Source of the DNA: CG2-30-58-95 sp964618215
GTDB lineage: Bacteria; Chloroflexota; Anaerolineae; Anaerolineales; Villigracilaceae
DNA: 64,000 nucleotides
Direction of reading: 5' to 3'
NCBI GenBank assembly: GCA_964618215.1
Contig: CAZTZE010000014.1
Location: 12,110 to 76,109 of the forward strand
The notes beneath the pieces are model-generated. The model had not been told where the DNA came from and made no database searches. It saw only the letters and a list, made by a program, of their open reading frames with translations. Positions 46,730-54,235 of this stretch are shown here, piece after piece. Every line of letters begins with the position of its first letter. The stretch's first letter is position 1. The position numbers and the translations under genes are program-made.

Positions 46730-48922
46730 TCAACCTTCCACGTTCCAACCTGCCAACGCCTTCTGGAACGCGCGTAACAACTCACCACGCTGTTCGAATC
46801 CCGTCTCGCCCAATTCTGCCAATCCAAGATACACGTGCTCGCGGCAACGGCGCAACAATCCCGATACCAGCCTCGCCATGGATTCTTGCGAAGCGCGGAC
46901 TTCATCCGCGTCGCTCCAGACCCGATCCATGGTCCAGTTTCGCGAGAGCACATAAGGATGAGTCAGCGGCTGGAAAAGGCGCTCGGCCCAACCGCCGGAG
47001 CCGGGGTCGAGCCAGAATTGGACCGTCACGGGGCGGTTCATCATCAGGAAGGTGGTGGCGGGGACGACCAGGACGGCTTCGCTTTCAGGAGTATGCCAGG
47101 CTTCGAGATACTGTGCGGCGATGACGCCATCCTGCAGCATGGCAATGTATTCTTTTCCTAGACCTGATAGGTTTTCATCCTCATCATTTCCATTTGAAGA
47201 GGTTTTGCCAAAACCTGTCAGGTCTTTAGCCGGTTCGAGGGCGATGCGGAATTTCCTGACCGATTCGATCAGGCTGGCGGCGACTCGGACGGCGTCGAAG
47301 TTTCCATGAAAGCCGAAAGCGGGCTGGGAAAGCACTTCCCCGAACAGTTTGCGCAGGAAGTGATCGAGCGGCAGCAGTTCGCCCTGGCGATATGCCAGCA
47401 TCCAGTCGCGAAGGTTCGAATAACGATTGCCGAGAACGTATGTGATCCGTTCCTGCATCTCCGGCTTGATCGCGTCGAAGGTCGAAAGTCGAAGGTCCTT
47501 CTGGCGGTAGACGATTTCAGCCAGCAGTTGCGCCCGAACCAAATCGGCGTTCAGGGCAAGCATGAAGGCGTAGGCGATGTCGAAGCGCGTTGGGTGGATG
47601 TCCCAGCCGGGGTGGGCGAGGCAGGCCAGGGTCAGGAGCGCTTGCGAGGCGGGTTCGTCGCGCAGCGAACGGGATGGGCGGTGCGAGCGGACCGGGATTT
47701 CGGCGCTTGCCAGCCGGGTCATCAGCGAAAAGCGCAGCGCGTCGGAGAGATAAGGGGCAAGGATGACGATGTCGGAAGGATGAAGGATGAAGGATGAAGG
47801 ATGAAGGCCTTCCGAGAGTAGTCGTTGAATCTCAGTTACGATTGCATCCAGCAGTTCGGGATAATAGCGGGCGAGGATGAAATCGTGGGCCCTCACCCCA
47901 CCTTCGGCACCCCTTCGCGAAGCACCCCCGTGGGGCTCCCGAATTTCGGGAGGAGGGACGGGGGTGAGGGCAATCGCCCCCGCCAGCCGGTTCTCCAATG
48001 CGGCAATCCCTTCGCTCTGCACAAAGGTTTCTGTGAGAGTTATCAGTTCGTCCGCCAAGTCGCGGAAGCGCTCCGCCGACTGCGGGTCTGCGCCGAGGAA
48101 TTTGCGGTAACCGCCGCCCTCGTCGGTGATGAACAGTGCGGAGCGGAAGTCCGCGTTCCATTCGGCGAGCAGATCGTGCGCAACCGGGATGTCTTCCTCG
48201 AGGTTGTCGTAAATCAGGTGGCGGTAGGTGCGGGTGAGATAATGACGGACGGTTTCATCGTTCCACAGGATTTTGGCGAAGATTTCCAGTTGCAGAGAAA
48301 AATCGAGCAGGTTGTGTTCGAGACAGTACTCTCGGAAGCGATTGGCGCAATCCTGGGCATCCGCGTAGACGCGGCGCTGGGCCGGGTCGCCGTACCAGGC
48401 CGCGTCCAGCCGTTCGCCGATCTGGGTGTGGGGGAAGCCGACGGCGGCGGATTTGTTCAGGTTGTCAATGATCTGGGAATAGAGCCGGTTGCGGTCAATG
48501 GTGACCGAGTCAAAATAGCCTTCATCCAGCCGCGGGCGGACGAGATGCGCCATGTAATACTGCGCCGTCTCGAGGGTCAGGAAGACCGGCGGCCGGTCGG
48601 GATAGGCAAAATTGGCCGCCTCAGAGGCCAGCGGCCAGAACAGCTCCACCATGCGCCGCGCCAGCCCGCCGACCGTCAGCACGCTGACCTGTCCGCCGGC
48701 GGCCAGGCTGGGTTGGCGCAGGGCGTCGGCGTAGGGCGCGCCCAGCGTCCGCTGGGGGGTGAGTACGAGGATCGCCTCGGCGGAGAGGCCTTGTTCGAGC
48801 AGGTGTAACATGCGTTCCACACCGACGGTTGTCTTGCCGCAGCCAGCCGGGCCGGAGAGGAAAAGTTTGGTCTCAGGGGGGGCGTCAATGATGGCGAGTT
48901 GTTCTTGAGTCAGATCAACCAT
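46730..48922 (-). CDS. Degenerate SF1 helicase (AddB-like) carrying three in-frame repeats
   Basis: Encodes 730 residues. Walker A LFLSGPAGCGKTTVGVERML is intact; motif II is weak (IYDNLEED) and the usual Walker-type motif VI with an Arg finger is not found. This resembles AddB/RecC-type subunits in which the helicase core is degenerate. No nuclease domain is fused; the separate PD-(D/E)XK nuclease at 36063 could supply it. Three stretches of repeat DNA (47160-47225, 47775-47808, 47890-47970) are translated in frame. TTGACA-17-TAACCT lies so close to ATG 48922 that the message may be leaderless. Confidence 0.75.
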   Translation of the reverse strand: MVDLTQEQLAIIDAPPETKLFLSGPAGCGKTTVGVERMLHLLEQGLSAEAILVLTPQRTLGAPYADALRQPSLAAGGQVSVLTVGGLARRMVELFWPLASEAANFAYPDRPPVFLTLETAQYYMAHLVRPRLDEGYFDSVTIDRNRLYSQIIDNLNKSAAVGFPHTQIGERLDAAWYGDPAQRRVYADAQDCANRFREYCLEHNLLDFSLQLEIFAKILWNDETVRHYLTRTYRHLIYDNLEEDIPVAHDLLAEWNADFRSALFITDEGGGYRKFLGADPQSAERFRDLADELITLTETFVQSEGIAALENRLAGAIALTPVPPPEIREPHGGASRRGAEGGVRAHDFILARYYPELLDAIVTEIQRLLSEGLHPSSFILHPSDIVILAPYLSDALRFSLMTRLASAEIPVRSHRPSRSLRDEPASQALLTLACLAHPGWDIHPTRFDIAYAFMLALNADLVRAQLLAEIVYRQKDLRLSTFDAIKPEMQERITYVLGNRYSNLRDWMLAYRQGELLPLDHFLRKLFGEVLSQPAFGFHGNFDAVRVAASLIESVRKFRIALEPAKDLTGFGKTSSNGNDEDENLSGLGKEYIAMLQDGVIAAQYLEAWHTPESEAVLVVPATTFLMMNRPVTVQFWLDPGSGGWAERLFQPLTHPYVLSRNWTMDRVWSDADEVRASQESMARLVSGLLRRCREHVYLGLAELGETGFEQRGELLRAFQKALAGWNVEG
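47160..47225. repeat. AGACCTGATAGG inverted repeat inside the AddB-like helicase
   Basis: AGACCTGATAGGTTTT and AAAACCTGTCAGGTCT are 15 of 16 complementary. Arms plus centre make 66 bp, exactly 22 codons; encoded as LTGFGKTSSNGND and neighbouring residues. Confidence 0.85.
47775..47808. repeat. GAAGGATGAAGG tandem repeat inside the helicase
   Basis: Four head-to-tail GAAGGAT units encode LHPSSFILHPS in the minus-strand frame. The same unit lies in the spacer at 40684-40715. Confidence 0.8.
47890..47970. repeat. CCCTCACCCC palindromic element inside the helicase
   Basis: CCCTCACCCC and GGGGTGAGGG bound 81 bp (27 codons) with nested GGGAGCCCCACGGGGGTGC-type and TTCGCGAAG units. Encodes the odd PPPEIREPHGGASRRGAEGG stretch. 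Confidence 0.85.
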
Positions 48923-48928
48923 AGCTCT

Positions 48929-48957
48929 AGGTTAGCGGAAGGCGGGTGGTTTGTCAA
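48929..48957 (-). promoter_or_regulatory. Promoter of the AddB-like helicase, possibly leaderless
   Basis: TTGACA (48952-48957) and TAACCT (48929-48934) on the minus strand are 17 bp apart. The -10 ends six bases before the ATG and there is no Shine-Dalgarno. Confidence 0.55.
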
Positions 48958-49071
48958 TGGGGAATTGCATCAAAATAGCTATCGGACATAAAATTAGCGG
49001 CGCATTACAGAATGCGTCGCTAATTCTTGCCCAACTTGGATGTGGACCGCAGGGTGTGCGCTGAAGTTTTT

Positions 49072-50538
49072 CTATCCCGCCGGCGTCGGCAATTCCACGG
49101 GCAACATCTCCTCGCTGAAGGTGGGTGTGCCAAACGAGCTGCCGCTGTAGCCAATGCCGCACACGCCAATGTTATTTTGGATGACGCAGGATGACATGTA
49201 ACCGTCGGCCAGCTGGTTGATCAGCATGGGTAGATCTTCTGGGATGTCGGTGAGCAGGATGAGGGTATTACCATTCACGCCGGGTTTAAAGAGCATCAAG
49301 CCAATGCCGGTGCGACCGACCTTGCCGAAACCAGGAACAGTGACCGAGTCCGGATCGTCCAATCCCAATTTTAACGCCTCGATAAAGCGATCCAAGTCTT
49401 CAGACGGGGTGAGCAAGCCGATGACAATCGTATCACTGCCTGCCACCGCTTCGGGCGCGATGGCAAGAGAAGTGTTCGACATTCGAAGGGCCTTCTGCAG
49501 ATAGGCAAGCGGGGCGAGCAAGTCGGCGGTCAGTTGCAAATCGCCAACGACCAGCAGATGGGCCTGGCGGCCGAAAAGATAGGGAAAGTCGGCCAAAGCG
49601 TGCGTGCGCGTCCCGCCGAGAGCGAAATCGGCTATCCGCCCGAGGAACAGGTTGTTATCCGCGACCTGGTTATAGGGTGGCAGCAGAAATGTGAAATCGC
49701 CGATGGCCAGAACGTTTCCGCCAGCATTCATGGCGGCCGCGGCCAGGCCCTCGCCCGGGACCGTCGCGGCATTCTCACTTGAATCGGTCTGTGATGAGAG
49801 CGTGTTTTTATCGCCGCTGATGAGCGGCTGGCCGCTTTGGGCGCTGACCGAGTGGACGCCATAGAAAGCAACCTGGCTCAACCCCTTCGTCAGGTCGTTA
49901 GCGCTGAACCTGGCGAAGAGAACATTGCGGAAGTTGCCTTCATTGTTCACCAGATTGTACAGATAGTCGTTTTCAAAAGCGATATCGAACGGCGCCAACA
50001 GCGAATTGGCCGCGCTGACGTCCGATAACATGACCGGGTTTCCGCTGGACGGGGAGTAATCTATTATTCCATGCGTTGGGTCAGTAAAGACAATCAGACG
50101 GCCGCCGCGCTGGATAAATTGCCCTACCAGGGTTACCTCCTCGGCAGCGAAGTTATAGCCGGGCGAGATGACGATGTAAGCGCTGGCATATTTGAGCCGC
50201 GTAGACAGGTACGGGTATCCACTGTCAAATTCGACCCGCGCCCCGCGCCCGGTCAGGAACGAGACGAGAGCCTGGATCTCACTCGGATCAAACTGATTGC
50301 CATGGCTGTAATCCACGACGACGACTTGGCCCGAAGGCGCGGCGGCTGTTTCTGGTACGGGGGTGGAGATGGGCGGCTGGGGCAAGCTTGCAGCGGCATA
50401 ATCGGGCGCTTGAATTTCCGGGCGGCTGGGAATGCCCCGATAAAACGACAATCCCCGCGCCAGAACGGGTAAGACGAGAACTGCAAGGGCAATCCAGATT
50501 TGGTAACGTTTAAGTGTGTTCATCGCCGCATCCTTCAT
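49072..50538 (-). CDS. DUF4350/GldG-like membrane-anchored protein
   Basis: Encodes 488 residues. One N-terminal span (IWIALAVLVLPVLARGLSFY) anchors a large extracytoplasmic domain. VVVVDYSHGNQFDPSEIQALVSFL and GRLIVFTDPTHG match the GATase-like fold of DUF4350 and GldG-type proteins. No catalytic residue can be named. The start overlaps the upstream SppA gene stop (ATGA), so it is part of that operon; ATG 50523 is an alternative start. Confidence 0.75.
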   Translation of the reverse strand: MKDAAMNTLKRYQIWIALAVLVLPVLARGLSFYRGIPSRPEIQAPDYAAASLPQPPISTPVPETAAAPSGQVVVVDYSHGNQFDPSEIQALVSFLTGRGARVEFDSGYPYLSTRLKYASAYIVISPGYNFAAEEVTLVGQFIQRGGRLIVFTDPTHGIIDYSPSSGNPVMLSDVSAANSLLAPFDIAFENDYLYNLVNNEGNFRNVLFARFSANDLTKGLSQVAFYGVHSVSAQSGQPLISGDKNTLSSQTDSSENAATVPGEGLAAAAMNAGGNVLAIGDFTFLLPPYNQVADNNLFLGRIADFALGGTRTHALADFPYLFGRQAHLLVVGDLQLTADLLAPLAYLQKALRMSNTSLAIAPEAVAGSDTIVIGLLTPSEDLDRFIEALKLGLDDPDSVTVPGFGKVGRTGIGLMLFKPGVNGNTLILLTDIPEDLPMLINQLADGYMSSCVIQNNIGVCGIGYSGSSFGTPTFSEEMLPVELPTPAG

Positions 50539-51389
50539 TTACCCACCGGTAACGGTGGAACGTAGAGCAAGTAGATGCCCGGTTCTTTTGGGTAGGGCAT
50601 GCTGATGCCCTCAGGGGACTGGAAGAAGAACGGGGAGTACGTGGTCTGGATGCCGGCCAGCTCGCGCAAATCGGCAGTTTGATAATTAGCGACACGGGCC
50701 AGGCTGGCCGCTTTTTCAACTGCCCCGGATTCCGAGCCGAGTGCATCAATCAGACCCATGCGTAAGGCCTCGCTCCCGGGCCAGATCTGACCTCGCAGGA
50801 TGACCTCTGGCCCAACCTGCAGCCGGTCACCGCGCCCGAGGCGGACAGCTTGATAGAAACTCTGCTTGATCATCTCCATCTCGCGCATAAAAGTATCCCG
50901 AGGCGAACCCCATAACTTATACGGGCCTGTAGAGGCGATATCTTCGAAGATAAACGGGGCAGGCGGAAGATAGCCGATGACACCCACATTACCTACTTCT
51001 GAAGTCGGCCGGGCGAAGATGTAATCGCTGCCAACTGAGAGATAATAGGCCCCGCTGGCCGACATGCTCCCCACGGAAGTGACCACCGGCTTGGTCGCGC
51101 GCAGGCGCAGCAGTTCCAGGTAGACGGCCTCGGTATCCGCCACTGTGCCGCCCGGACTGTCAATTGCCAACACGACAGCCCGGATTTCTGGGTGCTCACG
51201 CGCGTAGTTGATCTGTGTGATCATATCCCGGGCGCTGTACGAGTAGATGGCGTCGTTCAGATAGATCACACCGATAACCGGCCGGGGAAGCGCCGCGGCG
51301 ATCAACGCGCCGAGGATGAGGGGGAGCGCGAACCATAGCAGCAGATGGCGGACCTGTTCCCAGGTGAGTTCGAGCTTGTCAATTTTCAT
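50535..51389 (-). CDS. SppA-type S49 membrane peptidase
   Basis: Encodes 284 residues. N-terminal span LLLWFALPLILGALIAAAL, then the Clp-like fold: AVVLAIDSPGGTVADTEAVYLEL, the nucleophile Ser in VGSMSASGAYYLSVG at about 112, and the oxyanion region. It is the short form with one catalytic domain; eight such subunits would ring together. The Lys general base is likely in TKPVVTSV. It degrades signal peptides or membrane proteins. It is transcribed with the DUF4350-like gene, which may present substrate. Confidence 0.85.
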   Translation of the reverse strand: MKIDKLELTWEQVRHLLLWFALPLILGALIAAALPRPVIGVIYLNDAIYSYSARDMITQINYAREHPEIRAVVLAIDSPGGTVADTEAVYLELLRLRATKPVVTSVGSMSASGAYYLSVGSDYIFARPTSEVGNVGVIGYLPPAPFIFEDIASTGPYKLWGSPRDTFMREMEMIKQSFYQAVRLGRGDRLQVGPEVILRGQIWPGSEALRMGLIDALGSESGAVEKAASLARVANYQTADLRELAGIQTTYSPFFFQSPEGISMPYPKEPGIYLLYVPPLPVGK

Positions 51390-51429
51390 AGATGCTCCTT
51401 CGCGAGTAGAATGCTACTGATGTTATCAG

Positions 51430-51456
51430 ATTATACTAAAGTATCGCCATTGTCAA
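51430..51456 (-). promoter_or_regulatory. Promoter of the SppA operon
   Basis: TTGACA (51451-51456) and TATAAT (51430-51435) on the minus strand, 15 bp apart, about 40 bp before sppA with a strong AAGGAG site. Confidence 0.6.
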
Positions 51457-51489
51457 TCACATATCGTCAGCAATTCTCAATATAAATCG

Positions 51490-51628
51490 TGTCATTGCGA
51501 GACGGCGCACTTCCGTCGACACTTGCACCTGCTGCAAGTGCAGGTGAGCATTCCCCTGTTTTTACGAGGAGATTGCTTCACAAAGCATGCCTTGAGCGAA
51601 GCGAACGGGTGCGTTCGTAATGACATAA
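51490..51628. repeat. GTCATTGCGAG intergenic element with nested hairpin
   Basis: Outer GTCATTGCGAG and TTCGTAATGAC ends. At 51520-51546 a CACTTGCACCTG/CAAGTGCAGGTG hairpin equals the reverse complement of 38348-38374 with one mismatch. Same family as the cluster inside the helicase at 44311. Confidence 0.75.
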
Positions 51629-51666
51629 TGAGAATTGCTGACATTTGTACGATTTTCGTTTTTTCA

Positions 51667-51695
51667 TTGACAAGCCCATACCTCAACAGTATAAT
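51667..51695 (+). promoter_or_regulatory. Consensus sigma-70 promoter of rplU-rpmA-rpmE
   Basis: TTGACA (51667-51672), 17-bp spacer, TATAAT (51690-51695): a perfect match to both hexamers. A leader of about 125 nt follows before rplU, long enough for a regulatory RNA; it contains a GCCCC-CAGCA/TGCTG-GGGC hairpin near 51708-51732. Confidence 0.9.
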
Positions 51696-51827
51696 GTCGT
51701 TCGCCTCTGCCCCGGCAGCAGTTTGCTGGGGCGGTCGCTTGAATCCCGGCTTCCCCGCAATCCGGCGCAGGGATCGAAACCCAAACCCGCGGGAGATGCG
51801 GCGAAGCGAAGACCAGGAGAATATGAA

Positions 51828-52394
51828 ATGAAGTATGCCATTGTTGAAAGCGGCGGCAAACAATACAAAGCCGTCGAAGGCGAGTCCATCCAACTGGATC
51901 GCCTGCCCCTCCAAGTCGGCGAGGAGATCCAGATGGATCAGGTGCTCCTGCTGGTGGATGAGGATGATGTCACCGTTGGGACTCCCACCGTCAAAGACAT
52001 GAATGTCTTTGCGAAAGTCGTTGAACACTTAAAGGGTCCGAAGGTCGTTATCTTCAAGTACAGCCCGAAGAAACGCATTCGGGTGAAAACCGGTCACCGG
52101 CAGAATTACACCCGCCTGCAGGTCGAGCAAATCGGATCGGTCAGAGAGGTAAAGGTCGAAAAGCCGGCCGAAATCACGCAGCCCGTGCTGACCGAGGAGC
52201 CAGTAGTTACATTCGAAGCGCCGGCGAAAAAGAAAGCCGCCAAAGCCCCCAAGGCAACCAAAGCCGCCAAGACCTCCAAAGCCCCTGCGGAGACGAAGGC
52301 GAGCAAAACTGCCAAGACTCCCAAGGCTACAGCAGCGAAAACGACGACAAAAACCACAACAGCTTCTAAAACCAAGAAAGCTGAAAAGAAGTAA
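51828..52394 (+). CDS. rplU: Ribosomal protein bL21 with Lys/Ala/Thr tail
   Basis: Encodes 188 residues; the normal core is about 103. MKYAIVESGGKQYKAVEGE and KYSPKKRIRVKTGHRQNYTRL are bL21 hallmarks. The extra 80 residues are a KAAKAPKATKAAKTSKAP-type low-complexity tail, probably extending from the ribosome surface. Such tails occur in several high-GC phyla. First gene of the operon with the consensus promoter. Confidence 0.95.
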   Translation: MKYAIVESGGKQYKAVEGESIQLDRLPLQVGEEIQMDQVLLLVDEDDVTVGTPTVKDMNVFAKVVEHLKGPKVVIFKYSPKKRIRVKTGHRQNYTRLQVEQIGSVREVKVEKPAEITQPVLTEEPVVTFEAPAKKKAAKAPKATKAAKTSKAPAETKASKTAKTPKATAAKTTTKTTTASKTKKAEKK

Positions 52395-52416
52395 TGGTAG
52401 CCGACTGCGCTACCAT
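52394..52416. repeat. ATGGTAGC hairpin between rplU and rpmA
   Basis: ATGGTAGC and GCTACCAT flank a 7-base loop. The same stem occurs at 6776-6797 in the BMP operon. Confidence 0.6.
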
Positions 52417-52436
52417 AAAGGTAAAGCGAGGAAATC

Positions 52437-52697
52437 ATGGCTCATAAAAAAGGTGGCGGCTCCAGCCGCAACGGTCGTGACAGCAATGCCCAGCGCCTGG
52501 GCGTAAAGAAATACGCCGGCGAATCTGTTCGTTCCGGCAACATCATCGTGCGCCAGCGCGGTACACGCCTCAAGCCGGGTCTCAACGTGGATGTCGGCAA
52601 GGATGACACCCTGTTCGCCACGATTGACGGCGTGATCTTCATTGACATTATCCACGGACGCAAGCGTGTCAATGTGAAGCCGGTCGAAACCAAGTAA
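52437..52697 (+). CDS. rpmA: Ribosomal protein bL27
   Basis: Encodes 86 residues. AHKKGGGSSRNGRDSNAQRLGVKKYAG is the conserved N-terminus that reaches the peptidyl-transferase centre; GNIIVRQRGT and GKDDTLFA follow. No removable N-terminal extension of the Firmicutes type. Start follows GCGAGG. Confidence 0.97.
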   Translation: MAHKKGGGSSRNGRDSNAQRLGVKKYAGESVRSGNIIVRQRGTRLKPGLNVDVGKDDTLFATIDGVIFIDIIHGRKRVNVKPVETK

Positions 52698-52716
52698 CCA
52701 GCGAAAGGAAACGAGA

Positions 52717-53196
52717 ATGAGAGAAGGTATCCATCCGACTTTTTACCCGGATGCCAAAGTTAGCTGCGCCTCCTGCGCCGCCACCTGGACGACCGGTTCA
52801 ACCAAAAAAGAGCTCCGCGTTGAGATCTGCTCGAATTGTCACCCCTTCTTCAGCGGCGAGGCGCAACGCATCGTTGACATCGAAGGGCAAGTGGATCGCT
52901 TTTATAAGAAACTACAGGTGCGCCAGGCATACGTCGAAGAACAAGAAACACGGCAACATGCGCGCGTTTCACCCAAACGCACCATTGCTGAGTTGGAGAT
53001 AGGTACGCGTGCCACCGAGGCGCTGGCCAAGGCGGGCATCACCCAGGTCGGGCAGTTCATGGACAAACTGGCTGAAGGTGAAAATGTCGTCCTGGCGATT
53101 GAAGGTTTCGGACGCAAATCCTTGATTGACCTTAAAAAGAAACTGCGCGCCCTCGGTTATAAACTAAACGAGACGACCGAAACTTCTGCTGCATAG
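52717..53196 (+). CDS. rpmE: Ribosomal protein bL31 fused to an alpha-CTD-like HhH domain
   Basis: Encodes 159 residues. The bL31 part (1-70) has MREGIHPTFYPDAKVSC, CxxC zinc sites (CASC; CSNC) and FFSGEAQRIVDIEGQVDRFYKK. Residues about 90-150 (TIAELEIGTRATEALAKAG, GQFMDKLAEGENVVLAIEGFGRKSLIDLKKKLRALGY) match the C-terminal domain of RNA polymerase alpha, including the GFGRKSL HhH turn. No stop separates the two. The combination is unusual; it could tie ribosome to polymerase or bind nucleic acid. Ends at a strong terminator. Confidence 0.9.
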   Translation: MREGIHPTFYPDAKVSCASCAATWTTGSTKKELRVEICSNCHPFFSGEAQRIVDIEGQVDRFYKKLQVRQAYVEEQETRQHARVSPKRTIAELEIGTRATEALAKAGITQVGQFMDKLAEGENVVLAIEGFGRKSLIDLKKKLRALGYKLNETTETSAA

Positions 53197-53228
53197 GACT
53201 TGCTTCACGGCGAATATCAGGTAAACTT

Positions 53229-53262
53229 AACAGGCAGATGCCCAAGCATCTGCCTGTTATTA
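53229..53262 (+). terminator. Terminator of the ribosomal protein operon
   Basis: A perfect 13-bp stem AACAGGCAGATGC / GCATCTGCCTGTT with CCAA loop followed by ATTATT. Confidence 0.85.
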
Positions 53263-53281
53263 TTCTGGCCTATCCCCCGTT

Positions 53282-53356
53282 CCCCCTTCCCTGACCCCCC
53301 TTTCATCCCCCCATTTCAAAGTTCAGAAATGAGGGGACAGAGGGGGGCAGGGGGTT
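53282..53356. repeat. CCCCCTGACCCCCC palindromic element
   Basis: C-rich left arm (CCCTTCCCTGACCCCCC; CATCCCCCCATTTC) mirrors a G-rich right arm (GAAATGAGGGG; GAGGGGGGCAGGGGG). It lies before tdk. Confidence 0.75.
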
Positions 53357-53374
53357 AGGTCCAAGCGAGGTATT

Positions 53375-53947
53375 ATGTCGCCCCACATCAATGGATCGGT
53401 CGAAGTCATCTGCGGTTCCATGTTCAGCGGCAAGACGGACGAACTTATCCGCCGTCTGCGCCGCGCCACGATTGCGCGCCAAAAGGTGCAGGTTTTCAAA
53501 CCGGCTGTGGACGTGCGTTACGCAGTCGAAAAGGTCACCTCACATGCCGGTACAGACTTCGATGCCATCCCAATCGAGCGCGCTGCGGATGTAAACGACC
53601 GGTTGGAGAAGGATACGACGGTAGTCGCGATTGACGAGGCCCAGTTCTTCGACAATGAGATCATCGCTGTCGTAGATGAATTGGCCAGACGTGGTATGCG
53701 CGTCATCGTCGCCGGGCTGGATACCGACTTTCGCGGCGAGCCTTTCGGTCCCATGCCGGTCTTGATGGCCAAGGCCGAGCAGATGGACAAGTTGCAGGCC
53801 ATCTGTATGGTCTGTGGCGAACCAGCCAGCCGCACGCAGCGATTGGTCAACGGAAAACCGGCGCGCTACGACGACCCGGTGGTGATCGTCGGCGCGGCGG
53901 AGATGTACGAAGCGCGCTGCCGGGCGCATCACGAGGTGCCGCGTTAG
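53375..53947 (+). CDS. tdk: Thymidine kinase
   Basis: Encodes 190 residues. Type II TK: EVICGSMFSGKTDELIRRL P-loop, VVAIDEAQFFD with the catalytic Glu, the lasso AICMVCGEPASRTQRLVNG, and the C-terminal Cys/His for zinc (YEARCRAHH). Salvages thymidine to dTMP. It often adjoins rpmE in bacteria, as here. Confidence 0.95.
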   Translation: MSPHINGSVEVICGSMFSGKTDELIRRLRRATIARQKVQVFKPAVDVRYAVEKVTSHAGTDFDAIPIERAADVNDRLEKDTTVVAIDEAQFFDNEIIAVVDELARRGMRVIVAGLDTDFRGEPFGPMPVLMAKAEQMDKLQAICMVCGEPASRTQRLVNGKPARYDDPVVIVGAAEMYEARCRAHHEVPR

Positions 53948-54235
53948 TTACATAGTTTGTTAGTTGGGTAGTCAGATAGTCAAGGAGTCAAGTAGTCTTT
54001 TTGCTCGCTCACTAAACTATAAGGCTCAATATGGATTTCAGGGAGCTCTGTCAACGAATACTAAACGAATAAACGAATGAGCACCCACGCGCTGAGGAAT
54101 TCGCTTATTCGTTGCCGATTCGTTGACAGTTTGCTTGCCCTCCTTGAAACATATCAAGAGCCAACTACAAAACTACCCGACTACAAAACTACCCGACTAC
54201 AAGACTACCGGACTAAAAACCTACAGGACTAAAAC
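53948..54235. repeat. AGTAGTC/AACTAC repeat spacer between tdk and hpt
   Basis: A 288-bp gene-free spacer. Both ends are tandem low-complexity units (TAGTCAGATAGTCAAGGAG; ACAAAACTACCCGACTAC). The centre has an inverted repeat with AACGAATAAACGAATG against ATTCGCTTATTCGTTG. It closely resembles the spacers around the S23-type genes but holds no such gene. Confidence 0.7.

Noticed and set aside
47825..48808. 327-codon plus-strand frame
   Set aside because: Antisense to the AddB-like helicase, whose Walker A and protein context are clear.
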